Origin: Rhyacophila brunnea
Taxonomy: Eukaryota > Arthropoda > Insecta > Trichoptera > Rhyacophilidae
NCBI GenBank assembly: GCA_022495005.1
Contig: JAGYXB010001951.1
Coordinates: 10,868,001-10,932,000 of the forward strand
Direction: 5' to 3'
Length of the DNA stretch: 64,000 nucleotides
Shown here: positions 11,361-23,245 of the stretch, piece by piece
How positions within the stretch are numbered: the first letter of the stretch is position 1
Layout: every line of letters begins with the position of its first letter
Translations under genes and position numbers: made by a program
The notes under the pieces: model-generated
Databases searched by the model: none
What the model was told of the DNA's origin: nothing
What the model saw: only the letters and a program-made list of their open reading frames with translations

Positions 11361-11465
11361 AATATATTGTAAAAAAAATATTTCAGTAAACAAATATAAT
11401 GGATCACTTCTTGAATAACAAAAATAGTAAAATGTCTAAAAATCGAATTATTCTAAGAAATTATA

Positions 11466-11605
11466 GTACAGCATTCATCTACTCTCACGTAAGTGGAATA
11501 TGAATTCAATTCTCCCCTTTATAATTTGCAACATTTAAGTAGAACAGATTAGTTATACAACCTGGTAGTATAAACAACTAATGCTCTCGATTCCTTATAT
11601 AGTGT
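11466..11605 (-). mobile_element. Diverged fragment of the CR1/Jockey-group LINE
   Basis: catctactctcacgtaagtggaatatg and gtataaacaactaatgctctc parallel the 3' ORF end at 46380-46520 (order preserved, many changes between). Strongly decayed; the limits are approximate. Confidence 0.55.
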
Positions 11606-13661
11606 CAATGATGCAAATATCGACGCTAGCAAGGATGGCAAATCACAATGAGTCATTGGCGTGGCTACGAGGAAGAAATACAGTAAATTTAATTACTCTC
11701 TACCTATTTTGATAAATTAATAAATATAATATAATATTTAATTCTTATATTTATATAATTTTAATATTACCTACCACAAATATTTTGAAGTGTGTATGGA
11801 TTATTTAATTTGGTTTAAAGTCATACATCACACGGCACATAGTGCTCAATATATTTTATCCGCGTAAATGCAATATCTCTCAAATTAATGGTCACATTTT
11901 GGCAATAGAGTTAAAAGCTTTATAATGATCCTATTATACCGTACAGTATAAAATGATAATTATTCCTATATAGTCACCCACTACAAAATTATAACAATGT
12001 ATAGTCGACCATATATTACCCTTATAGGTCCAGATTTTCCATTAAAAATAACAGTAAGTATTTAAATTTATAAACAAATTTAATATGTATACTAAATGTC
12101 ACAGGAAATTATTTAATTTTGATGTAACACTCGTAGCATAACACATTGTTCAGAAAAAGTTTTCACTCAGTATTGGATCAACGCCGGCTTATGATTATGA
12201 TAAATTAATAAAAGAACTAAAAATAAGCACACATATAAATATATTTTTATGATGCAATTATCAATTATACTCTAACCTCGATCGGATTTAAATTATGCAG
12301 TATTAATCAATTGAACAAACACTGTTATTCAAACACTGCCTATCCAATTTTCCTTGAGACAGAGAAAACTTTCAAAGATTTTCATTATATGCTATTAAAA
12401 TATCTACCCTTATATGCTATGTGCATTCAAACTACTGCAAAGAAGGAACACTTTAATGTATGAACTACAGAGGTGTATTAGATAGATCTATGTGTTTTTA
12501 ATACAAGCATTATTAAAGTATTCAAAACATTATGAAAGTGTTAAGATACGACAAAAGGTACATTTGACTTTTAGTAAATGAATCTATTTAATTACAATAT
12601 TAAAGTCCATGTTACGATTGAAAATTTCATAGCATCCGGTTCATTCAACAAACTTCGTTCGTTCGGGCAAGCATTTTTAATAATACATTAATTAATGGAC
12701 ATGAATTAATATTGAAAAAAGTAAAGAACTACTTCTTAAAGTTATGTATCTAGAGAGTTTTACATTTTTTGACAAAATAACCAAAAAATAAAACGATAAT
12801 TTTGAAAGGATCATCGAAGCAGAAACAAATGTATGGCGGTACAGAATTTTCAATACATTCAAAAAATTTGTATACAGCGGAATACGGAATCACCGTGACA
12901 TTTAAAAATAGTCACAATCATCGACAGTGAGATAATAATACTGTTAATAAAGCTTCTCTTAATTACCAGAATGCGGGACTGCGAAAAGATATCGAAGCAT
13001 TTCAAATCTTCGACGGGTCAAATGCCAAATGCAAACGAGAGAAACGGGATCTCTTGGTGGAAATGAGAAGTGGTGAGTTGAATTAAATATGCATAACTTG
13101 ATTTCACATTCTACATTTTCAGAGTGCAAACAAATTTTCAACCGTCAACTATTTACTTTGAATTTGCATATAGTATGCACACGGATGCAACCATAGTTAT
13201 TTTTCTTTATCTTTTTCTGTATTTGTGCTATAAAACTAAATTATTCTGAACATATTATTTAACGAACGGAAATTCACTAAGCACACAAAATCTTCGATGA
13301 AGAAGCAGGACTACGTATTTAATTTATTTAACAACATAACATTTCAACTGAATTATATAATCCATATAAAATATAAGAGATATTAATGATTATAATCTAT
13401 TAATTGAGGAATAATTGACTAATTTTAAATCTAGTTTACAACACGATAATAATAAAAATATTACATTCCATAGTTATTTCAGTTTTAGCACGGTTATCAA
13501 GATAAGCAGGAAGCTAGGGCTTCAAGTATTTTTTACCACAAGATAAAAAATATAATAAAAACTGAATTAAGTGGAATCAAAAATATTAGGTTGTTAGGAC
13601 TTTTATTATTATTACTAGTATTAGGTGTTAGGACTCGACAATATTTTTTAATAATTATTGT
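11606..13661. other. AT-rich DNA, nothing identified
   Basis: A minus-strand frame at 12959-13141 (60 codons, FPPRDPVSLVCIWHLTRRRFEMLRY) covers a mildly GC-richer patch but is not recognised. No other signal. Confidence 0.4.
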
Positions 13662-13925
13662 ATGATTCAATATGTCAGCATAAAGACAAGTATTGTCATG
13701 ATAGTAACGAGATCTCTCCACCCATATGCCATCGCCAGTTCTCTGTCCTATCTTCCAGCTATTTCTCTAAACATCAGGAGAGTCATTGGTGCAAAGGTAA
13801 TGAGTCTTGAGAAAAGATTGGCGGATGTCAGATGTGCTCAACTCTCATCTGATGAAACACACCAAGCTGATGAAAACATGCTGGCAATAATTATTGAGCC
13901 ACTTCGAGTTTATCTTAAAAAATAA
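13662..13925 (+). CDS. Possible coding remnant of unknown function (87 codons)
   Basis: Open from ATG at 13662 to TAA at 13925. The first 40 residues are low-information; from residue 20 the composition looks protein-like (PYAIASSLSYLPAISLN, then GAKVMSLEKRLADVRCAQLS and ETHQADENMLAIIIEPLR) with a predicted amphipathic stretch in the second half. I do not recognise the family. It is followed after 100 bases by a LINE 3' fragment and then the pogo-like element, so a transposon origin is as likely as a host exon. No clear splice sites. Confidence 0.25.
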   Translation: MIQYVSIKTSIVMIVTRSLHPYAIASSLSYLPAISLNIRRVIGAKVMSLEKRLADVRCAQLSSDETHQADENMLAIIIEPLRVYLKK

Positions 13926-14024
13926 TTTTGTGCTATTGAATTTTCTGTTTGTACAAATTCAAATTTCGAATTCTATTTTTTTTTTACATAATATGTAAAA
14001 AAATAAATAAACAAAAATAGTGAA

Positions 14025-14112
14025 AATTACAAAATATTTATTTAAGACGTTCACAACATGACATTTAGAAGAAAAAAGTATTAATAAAACAGTATTATAT
14101 AAAAAATAGTTT
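14025..14112 (-). mobile_element. LINE 3' UTR fragment
   Basis: tttaagacgttcacaacatgacattta and aaaacagtattatataaaa match the LINE copy at 52866-52935. Only the extreme 3' end is present, the usual result of early reverse-transcription abort. Confidence 0.75.
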
Positions 14113-14193
14113 TAAAACCAAATAGTTTTCTTTCATACATATTTCTATCTTTTTTTTTACACTATACGAGCATACGAGTAAATATGAATTGTA

Positions 14194-16091
14194 GGGGAAC
14201 CTGTTGTACCTCGGACCTATTTTCTGTTTTTGATTTTTCATAAATTACTGGTTATAGGTAAAATTGCCAACTTTAGTTGGTTTGATTTTAGCATCTGTTG
14301 CGCATGCTTTGATACATGTATCAAATTAAATATCTTGATATTTATGGTGATTTTAGGCCATATAAAAAAATGTGGATTTAGGTCCAAGGTACAACAGGGG
14401 TGTTGTACCTCGAACATATGAAGGTTGTACCTTGGACATACATTTAAAAAATCCTAATAAGGGGACATTTAGGTACCAATGCTAAATAAAACACAGATTT
14501 ATTAAATTCGCATTCGCTTGTTTATTACGACAAAAGAAAATAAGCTTTTTACAAATATATTTTATGGAACAGAAGAACATTTTTTCATAACAGTTATACT
14601 TAATTATAAACCATAATTATCTTAATTAGAATAAGGTAGATATTATAACACATAAAATGAATCGTATTTAATAATAAAACCTCAATTATCTTTTCCTTAT
14701 CACCCTAATACTTGACCATTTCCTCAACTTGATAAATGTAGATTTAAAATTTAGTAAATTAAGTAAATTTAGATTGGCATTTTTCAGGTAGTAGAATTTT
14801 CTGGATTACGTCACCTCAAGGATAATTCTTCGAGTCGATGTTCTCCGACCATTTTCAACCCTTTAGCGATTTTCGCATTGAGCTAATCTTGGCCCCATCC
14901 TTGCATATTTCTAGGATCTTTCCTAGAAAATAATTATTCTCTTTCATAAAGAAAAATTATAAAATCCCCCACTTGATATTCTAAATTCAGTGTAGATTAA
15001 AATTCATCTGGAAGTTCTTGAGGTCTTTCTGAATCGCTGGAGTCTTCAAGTGCAAAATTATCAGCCGATGACTCTGTTGATGAAGATTCGAAACTAACTA
15101 ATAGCTTTTTCTTAACAGCAGAAACTTTTTTAAGAACATAATTAGGTTTTTTCGATGGAATAATATTTTAAGTCTTCGCCAGCTTGGTTTTCTTCTTATC
15201 CTCGATTCTTAATTTCTCCGGTGTATCAGTCAGTCTACGAGATCGACCTTTTTATTGCCCCTGGCGATTATTTTTCCGCGGGGCAGCTTTGGGGTGAGGT
15301 CTTATCATAGAAGGCATACTGCAAAGATGCAGCTTCTGTAATGTATTGCAGCTACATATTATGTTCTGCTTCTTCACTGAAAATTTTTTTTAAAGCTAGA
15401 TTTTCATAAAGGGTGCAGGCTTTTCAGTATTTTCAAAATTATTAATATACTTTCTTATTGTGCTTCTGAGTAACCCGTTTAGTTTCGGAGCTCTGTTCAG
15501 CGTATATTTATGTTATTTTATTAAACGGATCGAACTGTGTATTTTTTCGATATCCGGCATATTAAGTAAACACCTGGAACAAGTTTAAACAATAGTTTGA
15601 ATTAAATTGAATGTTTAAATGAATGAACAATAATAATCATAGTCATACACAATATGGGTGGCAAATGCGTTGTACCTTGGACATGTTCGAGGTACAACGC
15701 ATTTTTTATGTCCAAGGTACAACACCACGCCAAAATGACAAAAACAATTAATAGTTTTTTTTAGGTAAGGAATACAAAATCTATAATAACCCAATGTTAT
15801 GGACATATGAAATTTAATTCAATTACACTATTACTTATTCACACAAGAAACATAGTATGGCATATATTTATAAAAAAAAAAAATGAAAAAAACTTACTTT
15901 TACGAACGAAAATTTTCAAACTCACTTTACATAAACACGCGTGCCGCTTGCCATCTGAAACTAGCGTTAATTATCCACCAAGATGAAGGTGTTCAAACTA
16001 TTATTGTAAATTTTAAGATAAAATGACGCCAATATACAAAAACATGCATGTGTTCGAGGTACAACCCTGTCCAAGGTACAACAGCTTCCCC
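14194..16091 (-). mobile_element. pogo-like DNA transposon, 1898 bp, decayed
   Basis: Left end ggggaacctgttgtacctcg and right end (reverse) ggggaagctgttgtaccttg form terminal inverted repeats, each preceded by TA (14192-14193, 16092-16093), the target preference of the Tc1/mariner-pogo superfamily. Inside, the minus strand keeps the tail of a pogo-type transposase. The motif gtccaaggtacaac and its partner gttcgaggtacaac recur at about 14380-14440, 15668-15725 and 16040-16085. The DDE catalytic part is not recognisable, so the copy is defective. Confidence 0.8.
14765..15335 (-). pseudogene. C-terminal remnant of pogo-like transposase
   Basis: Reading the minus strand from about 15310: SMIRPHPKAAPRKNNRQGQ-stop-KGRSRRLTDTPEKLRIEDKKK, then KKPNYVLKKVSAVKKKLLVS, then ESSSTESSADNFALEDSSDS ending PDEF-stop at about 14998. 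Further on, YQVGDFIIFLYERE and, with frame breaks, WGQD-stop-LNAKIAKGLKMVGEH. The basic RPHPKA..R block, the acidic serine tail and the YxVGDF motif in this order are typical of pogo/CENP-B-like transposases of insects (DDE superfamily). At least three stops or shifts are present and the N-terminal HTH and the DDE core are missing. Confidence 0.65.
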
Positions 16092-16095
16092 TACA

Positions 16096-16791
16096 TACAC
16101 ATTTATATTTAATATATTTTTCTTAATCAAAATCTTTTTATACATATTATATAGAGATTTATAATAATATACTTATAAAGTAAATACATTAAAGAAGATG
16201 GCATGTTATTAAATTACATAGTAATATATTTTTTTCTAATCTAGATAGCTATACAAAATGGAAGCGTTGTTATAATATTATTTGATGTTTTCCATTCAAG
16301 AAATTAATATCCTCAAGAAAACATTTCTCGCAAATTGCCGTAATTTTCTTTAAATTTTTTCCAGAACGGAAAAGTAATTGGCCCAATCGGCCGCTTCGTC
16401 GGAATCACTTGAACTACATTCGGCTGAGGTGACGTCATGGCACAGAGAGCTTTCGCTGGGATGCTAGTAGCTTTTGACAGAAAGTTTAGACTTAAGGAAT
16501 ATAATATAGTGCAGCGTTTCTCAAAATTTATATTAATATGCGCAACGTAAAAAAATAAATTTATTAAAAACAGATAAATCAATCAAACAGACAACTGTAT
16601 TAAAATAGGTAATTATTTGATATAAAGGGTTTTACGTCATTATATTGACTTGAGAGTTCACAGTCATAGGACTTCAATAAATAACATAAATATTAATGAA
16701 ACTCTCTTGTGTTTAAAAATATTGTTACCGATTGTTCTATATAATAATATTTCTTCTAGTGGTGTTGTTGTTAATTCTTTCAGTGGATCTA
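16096..16791. other. AT-rich DNA with one GC-richer patch and a CRE-like site
   Basis: 16365-16480 is GC-richer and open on the minus strand as part of an 89-codon frame (16313-16582; core SKATSIPAKALCAMTSPQPN). Not recognised. It contains a perfect palindromic CRE, tgacgtca, at 16430-16437. Either an unrecognised exon or a remnant; no call made. Confidence 0.35.
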
Positions 16792-17041
16792 TTCTATACA
16801 CAAGGCGGCTATCGATGGCTTGAGTGATAAATATTATCACTTTATCAAATTTATTTATTGAGGTGGTTAATTGTTGCAATAAGTTAACCGTCTAAATACT
16901 CTAAACTCTCAAAACTGTCTACCTCGCTCTAGAAGACACATAGCATTTTTGACAGTTTATATGGTTAACTTATTGTAAAAATTAACGGCCTCGATACATA
17001 AATATGATAAACTATCGTCGATAGCCGCCTTGCGTATAGAA
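16792..17041. mobile_element. TA-flanked MITE, 250 bp
   Basis: Left arm ttctatacacaaggcggcta and right arm (reverse) ttctatacgcaaggcggcta are flanked by TA on each side (16790-16791, 17042-17043). Inverted similarity continues through tatcactttatca, ggtggttaattgttgcaata and agttaacc, so nearly the whole element folds back. TA duplication and size fit a Tc1/mariner-type MITE. Confidence 0.8.
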
Positions 17042-17043
17042 TA

Positions 17044-18192
17044 GCATCGCTAAAAAGACATTTAATTTAATCCAGTCATGCTAAAAATATGTAATTTCAT
17101 TAGGCACCTGTTTAAAATTTCACTTATTGGAACGGTTTTTACTATGAATTTAGGAAAAATAGTGATCCGTCTTATTTGTACTAAAGTCGCGAGATATATT
17201 GACACTAAAATTTCCCGTATTTACATAATTTATTATCGTCTTTTATATTGATAACGTATACGAGGTTATTATTTGAAATTTTATTGTGATCCTGCCATAC
17301 GTGGCGATATGAAAAGATTTATGTTCCAAAAGCGTAGATGTGACCATTGAATCAATGATTTGAGTTGCCCCATCTCCACCCGCCATGTATATGCAGCCAC
17401 GGTTTGTGCACGGCCGCCTTCCATGATGCTATAAATGTGTCAGAATGAAAAGATTTTAGTGTCACAATTCTTAGTCCCGAAGCGATGCTGCACGGGACTG
17501 ATGTAGCTACCATGCACCTTAGTGCTTAAGAGTTTTAGAAAATAAAAAGAATCTTGACTTGCTCTACTATTGAATCAACCAAAAATGGCAGTAAGCTGCA
17601 GATTAAAGGTTGGGAAACGCCCATATAGACGTTCCGGCAAGCACGCGCCCTTCCTATGTCCCGCCAGTCGCTTTTTGTCAGAGTAATAAATTCTGCGCCT
17701 CTATATTAAACTATGTCCGTGGATACATGACAACATGACATAACATCAGGCGGAGCGCTCTAACTATTCAAATTAGAACTTTGGAGATATTCAGTTACGA
17801 GAGATTTTGAACATTTGACAATATTTAGATGGCCGGCTCTACTTTAGTGAGTTGTAAATAGGTCAAGAAGACAAAAACAACTGCAACTTTACTTAACCGC
17901 TAGACATAATACTTATTGACTCAATTATAATTTATTAATACTTATTACTTTTAAAAATTTGGGCATATTTTAATTTTATATTAGGTGGTATTTTTATGAA
18001 TATATAATAAATGTAGTGGAAATAGTATAATAACAATAACATAATGTTATTGCAGTCGGAATTTAAGTGAAAATTAATTAGTAATCGCAGAAAAACGTAA
18101 CGAAAAACCGAACGAAAATTCGTCATTATGCAGCAAAACCATAACGTATAAAGAAATCTTGAAGGCCCTACGTCTACATAATATGCATATAA
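17044..18192. other. AT-rich DNA; GC-richer patch without open frame
   Basis: 17345-17700 is GC-richer (cacggccgccttccatgatg, gttccggcaagcacgcgccc) but broken in all frames; probably a decayed retroelement. 17935-18126 open frame is AT-rich and low-information. Confidence 0.4.
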
Positions 18193-20057
18193 TCTCTATA
18201 TATATAAAAATCTCGTGTCACGATGTTTGTGGTCGAACTCCTCCGAAATGGCTCGACCGATTTTTATGAATTTTTTTATGTATATTTGTTAGGTATGAGA
18301 ATAGGTCAACAAGTATATTTCATATCGCTAGGTGATTAGGGTATCTCTATCCAGAAAATTTTTCTTTTATTTTTTTGACAATCTTTTTTTTGTATTTTTT
18401 TTATTATTTGGCAAAAAAAAATACCTTTAACCCCAAATTTTCACTTTCCTACTCTCACCCTCCCATTTTTAAATCGCGATTTTATTATTTTTGTATGAAC
18501 AAATTTAACTGTATTTCAAACAGAACGAAATTATTTATGTTGTTGAATGACAGATAGCGCTACGTCCGAGAAGAATTCAAGAGAAGCGTAGCGTCATTTT
18601 GACATTTCATTCGGCATATCACAACGCAGTGCGTGCAAAATTTTGTACGATTTATTTTAATTTATCTATTTTTATGTGCGTGTATTACAGTGCACAATGC
18701 CAGCAAGAAGCAAGGGGGCCATTTGGGCCGTCGAACTAATAAAGCAACAAACATGCAAAATAGTAGAGCAGAAAGAACAGACGAACAAATCCAACAAAAT
18801 AACAAAAACGTGCGTGTAAGCATGTCGCAATTGCGTGCATCCCAATCACAAGAGGCACGAGCTGAACGAAATCAACAACGACAATTGGAACGGAGCCAAG
18901 CGCGCCGGTTTGTAGTTAACACGCGCAGAGCAAATGACCGACAACGCCAACAAGTACATCGAACATTAACATCCGCTTCGTTCCTTCATCTCGCATTCGA
19001 GTACGAGCCAGATATTGAATATTCCGCTCATCCGAAAGTGCTGATTGGTACTATGGACAAAGAATGTCCCCATTGTCATGCGCTCGAATTCAAACATGAG
19101 TCAGCCGGGATGTGTTGCGCATCAGGAAAAGTGTAACTACCAGAAATTGAGATACCACCAGAACCATTGAACGGCTTGCTCATCGGCACGGTTCCAGATT
19201 CAAATCTGTTCCTGAAGTCCATTCGCACATTCAATTTATGCTTCCAAATGACTTCGTCCGGAGCAACAGAAATAGTTCACAATACTGCGGCAAATGGTCA
19301 ACAATTCCATTCTACGTTCAAAATCAAAGGCCAAGTATACCACAAAGTAGGCTCATTGCTGCCAATGCCAAACGAACCACATACATTTTTACAAATCTAC
19401 TTCATGGGCGCGGCGAGGACATCAATCATGTGGATGTACGTTGCGGCTACAATAGCCTCAATTTGCCTAATGCCAGGCGCATCGTCGGCGAACTGGACGC
19501 CCTGTTGAATGAGCACAATGAATTATTGAAATTCTTCAAAGCACACATGCACGAATTGCAAAGTGACAATCACGCTATTGTCATCAATCCTGATAAAACA
19601 CCAGCTGGAGAGCACGTATGTCGATTCAATGCGACTGTTGTTGACGACATTGCTGGAATCATGGTTGGCGACCGCACATCGACGCGAGAAATCGTGATTC
19701 GAAGAAAAACAATAATCTGGAGTTCATCGCTGACACACACCGTTCATACGACGCTCTCCAATATCCGCTAATTTTCTGGAAGGGACAAGACGGATATTGC
19801 ATAAACAGTAAACAACGAGATCCTGTCACAGGTAATTCATTCATTATGAACATCATTACTCATTTTGAATTGAGAAAATGAATGGTTGATATTTTTTGTT
19901 TTTATCGGCGGTCATCGTCTATAGCGCTCTATTCCTCTTTCTGTCATAGATCCAATCCCCACACACTTACGATACATTCGTTATTTTTTATTTAACAACC
20001 AAAATATTCACTAGAAATAATTTATATAGCAGAACAACGTTTGCCGAGTCAGCTAGT
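18193..20057 (+). mobile_element. Helitron copy 1 (1865 bp), internally deleted
   Basis: Begins TCTCTATATATATAAAAATC after an A (18192) and ends CTAG at 20054-20057 before a T (20058): the A|TC...CTRR|T signature of Helitrons, which insert between A and T without target duplication. Near the 5' end GGTCGAACTCC...GGCTCGACC forms a short inverted pair. It carries only the N-terminal part of a Helitron protein. The helicase and the HUH nuclease core are absent. A second copy of almost the same length (1867 bp) is at 58332-60198 in opposite orientation, with the same internal structure. Confidence 0.9.
18697..19881 (+). pseudogene. Helitron protein, N-terminal fragment (copy 1, broken)
   Basis: From ATG 18697 the protein starts MPAR and shifts frame in a G run near 18715. 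It continues with MQNSRAERTDEQIQQNN, a Q/R-rich region, then DIEYSAHPKVLIG and CPHCHALEFKHESAGMCC (a CxxC...CC zinc-binding-like motif common at the start of Helitron proteins). An early stop follows at about 19135 (GTGTAA where copy 2 has GTGCAA). Further segments (CFQMTSSGATEIVHNTAANG; KGQVYHKVGSLLPMPNEPH; EHNELLKFFKAHMHELQSDN; VGDRTSTREIVIRR) are in shifted frames near 19405 and 19707. It ends after DPVTGN at the stop 19879-19881, before the HUH motif expected next. Non-functional. Confidence 0.85.
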
Positions 20058-20237
20058 ATTATTATATTATAGTTGTCGCTTTTCACTACTCTCAGTGTCT
20101 CCATTTTATTGCTATACTATGCTGTCGACTACATCTGACATTATGAGCTTTCCTAACAAGTGTGATGAAAAATGATTTTTTTTTTAATATTAAGTGAGCC
20201 GTAAAATACTTTGATATTACTTACATTGTCATACTTC
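20058..20237. other. Short spacer, nothing identified
   Basis: AT-rich, no feature. Confidence 0.4.
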
Positions 20238-20434
20238 TTCGACCATGTCCGATCATAACAGGATCATATAGACCTCTACAGAGTGGAGGTTTGTATTAAC
20301 AGATTTTTGTTTTTACGAGAAATGGATGTCAGTCACTTGTTCAACCTATGAGGTCTATACTCTGATCCCAAACACATACTGAAAAATAATATGTGTATTT
20401 TCCAGACTCAGGATTCAAACCTGGAACTAAAGAG
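20238..20434 (-). mobile_element. tRNA-derived SINE, body and B box (head lost)
   Basis: Tail cttcgaccatgtccgatcat at the left, body ttgttcaacctatgaggtct, and a decayed B box region caggattcaaacctgg at 20409-20424. Same family as 4695-4933. The tRNA head beyond 20434 is missing or unrecognisable. Confidence 0.75.
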
Positions 20435-20515
20435 ATTTTATAATCGTAACGATACGTCCTCTAAAAACTATTTAATACGACAAAATATTTTCTGAAAATC
20501 TTGAAATTGAAATGG

Positions 20516-20613
20516 AGAATTGAAAAACAATTTGTGTACTTGTCAGACCCAGGATTTGAACCTGGGACCCACAACGCTATTTATAGACCGACGCTTAAGC
20601 CGCGCGGCCAGAG
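20516..20613 (-). mobile_element. tRNA-derived SINE, head only
   Basis: Minus strand: TGGCCGCGCGGCTTAAGCGT, then GGGTCCCAGGTTCAAATCCT (B box), then ACAAATTGTTTTTCAATTCT. Only the head half of the family at 4695 is present, 80 bases from a second partial copy that lacks the head. The B box of this copy is intact enough to be recognised by eye. Confidence 0.75.
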
Positions 20614-22855
20614 TAGGTACACACGCGATATTAGACATAACCATGAGAGTATTTTCATTTTATCTAACCAATATAATATGTTCATGTATACACTGTCGTA
20701 ATCGAGAGATTTACTACTTTTAGTTCAAATATTTTGAGGCATTTATTTTTGGGTAATCCAGTTGAACAATAAAAAATTCACCTTCGTTATTTTATCATTA
20801 ATTACTCAGATTCACAATAAATTCATAGGATTTTAAAAATGATAAGAATCAGTACGCCCTTAAATACAACAATTGGGATTTATTGTGGATAAAATCCAAT
20901 ATCAAAGAAGGACAATATTCAATAACATATACTCAGATAAGTACAACTGAGTGTTCATTGTATTTTAAATTAAATTGCTTTACTCGATGTGGATAATTAA
21001 ATTGCTTGAACAGTGACTACATCGTCGAACAGTGTATAAACCCAAACAATGTATGTAACACGGTTCGATTCTATATTTTTTGTGTCGCTACATTCTCTCG
21101 GCGTGTGCTAACATCTAATTAGACAAGAGCACGTGGTACCACTTGTAAAACAACACTCACCTTCTTTATCCCTGCACTTACTATACTTATACTCTATACC
21201 GTATAACTTATACTTATATGAATATATTATATTATGACATTGTTATTTATACGTTGGGATAAGGTAAGTTATACAGTTTAAATATTTATTGTAGATATTA
21301 TGATTTGACATTAAAAAAAAACCAAAAGACTTTCTTTAAACTCATTTAATATTTATTTAAGTTTACCGTTTTAAAAATACTTTCGTACAATAATTTTAAT
21401 CATGTATTTTTTTTAGGATTTCACCTTCGGAATTATGAAATAATTTGGATCCAATTTTTTTAAAGAGTTATATTATATTTAGTCATACCAATGTGATACC
21501 AATAATTTGTGTAGTGTAACTGTTAAGTGAAGGATAAAGTGCTTCCTTTAGAGTCACAGGTTTAAATCTTGCAGCTGTAAAAAGTTCACACATTATTTTA
21601 GCATATAGATACAATTATTTTGTAAATGTATTATAACACTAAAAACGTCTGTCAAATAATATGTACGTAAGAATGGTACATTCTTCTTCTCACATGTTAC
21701 AGCGTAGTTGACAAGCCCTATTTTAACGATGGAATACATTAGACAACAAATCACCTTAGAGCAGCGATTTCCAAATTAGGAGGCGCGATCAAGATGATGA
21801 ATTTAAATTGACTGCTATTGAAAAGTTTAAAAAAAATGATAGAATTAGCATGCCATACTTCATTGAAACAAAAAATTCAGAGTGAAACCTTTGTTCAATT
21901 TTAATTGAATCGAAGTGAAGAATATAACATCATATTGTTGCGAAACGGGATTTGCTGAATTATCTGCAATCTTATAAACTATGTGCCAATATAATAAACA
22001 AGCACATTATTCGCATTTTAAAATTAATATATAATTATATACATACTTATAGTAAAATCTTATTATTATTCTGTCAATTACGATTTTTTTGTATAAACAC
22101 ATTTTTATCATTTAAAAATGTGTGTATGATTTTATGAATTAAGAGGGGAGGTCCCAAGATAAGATTTTTTAAAGGGGGCATAGTAATATAAAGTTTGGAA
22201 ACCAGGCTTAGAGGATATTCCTTGATATATCAAAAGGGAAACTAAAATAAAGTGGTTGGACTGCATAGAAAGACTACATCTCTAAGACTGATACAGGCAA
22301 TGGTTTGGTTATGTTAGGTGAGATTTATATAAATAAATAATACGTATTATAATAAGCTTATTAGCCATAATTAATAGCCAAATTAAAGAAACCTAATGAT
22401 TTTATTATATTTAGGAGTACCTAATCATAACAATCAAATCTAAATAATCTATCAATATCAAAAATATTATGCCGTACCTATATTTACTGTATATTTAAGG
22501 CTATACCTCAGTTGAGGCATGGTCTAAAAAGATCGTGGCTAGGCGATACGCGGATTGTGCAAATGACGCGTGCCAAACGAAATATAATTTGTCATATAAA
22601 TCCAACATGCGTCCATGTAATGTTCTGTTTATTGTTCTATTAGGAACCATAATAATATATTCGTTGACATGTTTTCTTTTTCAAGTAAATGGATAACTTT
22701 TTTAGTCATCTTTACACGATTTAAGAATTAATACCCCCGTCGCCATCACGAAACAAATTGACGTGTTCACAGCTTGACGTTCGCTCTCCGATTGCCAGCG
22801 AGTCCAAAATTTCGTCACACCTATAGTTGAAAATTATTTGCCGTTTCACTGAAGT
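20614..22855. other. AT-rich DNA, nothing identified
   Basis: Only low-information frames (for example 21952-22137). A short GC-richer patch at 22540-22620 and 22740-22850 precedes the LINE remnant and may belong to it. Confidence 0.45.
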
Positions 22856-23245
22856 ACCGTCTTAAAACTAAATGTCGCCTATTCGACGCTTGTATATTGA
22901 CAGTGCTTCTTTATGGTTGCAAATCATGGCACCTTACGAAAGTTCAAAGCAACGGTATATGTACTGAAATTCGAGAACAGTTGTTTGCGACAGATTTTGG
23001 GTAGACGGTCGTATGACTAGGAGAAACGAGGAAGTAAGATAACACAAGAAGCAACCTCTCGTCACACTGAGAGTGAAGAGGCAACGTTGGACCTGACTCG
23101 GCCACGTGTCATGGATGCCAGAAGAGAACTTCAGCCTGGTTTACCTGTTCTTCAAGCTAACTGGATTCCAACGTTTTGGAAGGCTGCTAAATACTTTATA
23201 TATACGGAGTGTATACGGCGGAAATACATGGCCAAATATAAAGAA
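22856..23245 (+). mobile_element. Decayed non-LTR reverse-transcriptase C-terminal region
   Basis: Plus strand reads, with frame breaks, CRLFDACILTVLLYGCKSW then HLTKVQSN, then RQILGRRSYD, then RWTWLGHVSWMPEENFSL. The motif LLYGC(E)(S/T)W, the following R..LG.R and the RxxWxGHVxRM block in this order are characteristic of the RT C-terminal side of RTE-like and related LINEs. Several stops; dead. Clade is not certain. Confidence 0.65.

Noticed and set aside
14176..16104. 9-bp target duplication around the pogo-like element
   Set aside because: atatgaatt and atacacatt agree at only 6 of 9 bases; TA flanks give a better and family-consistent reading.
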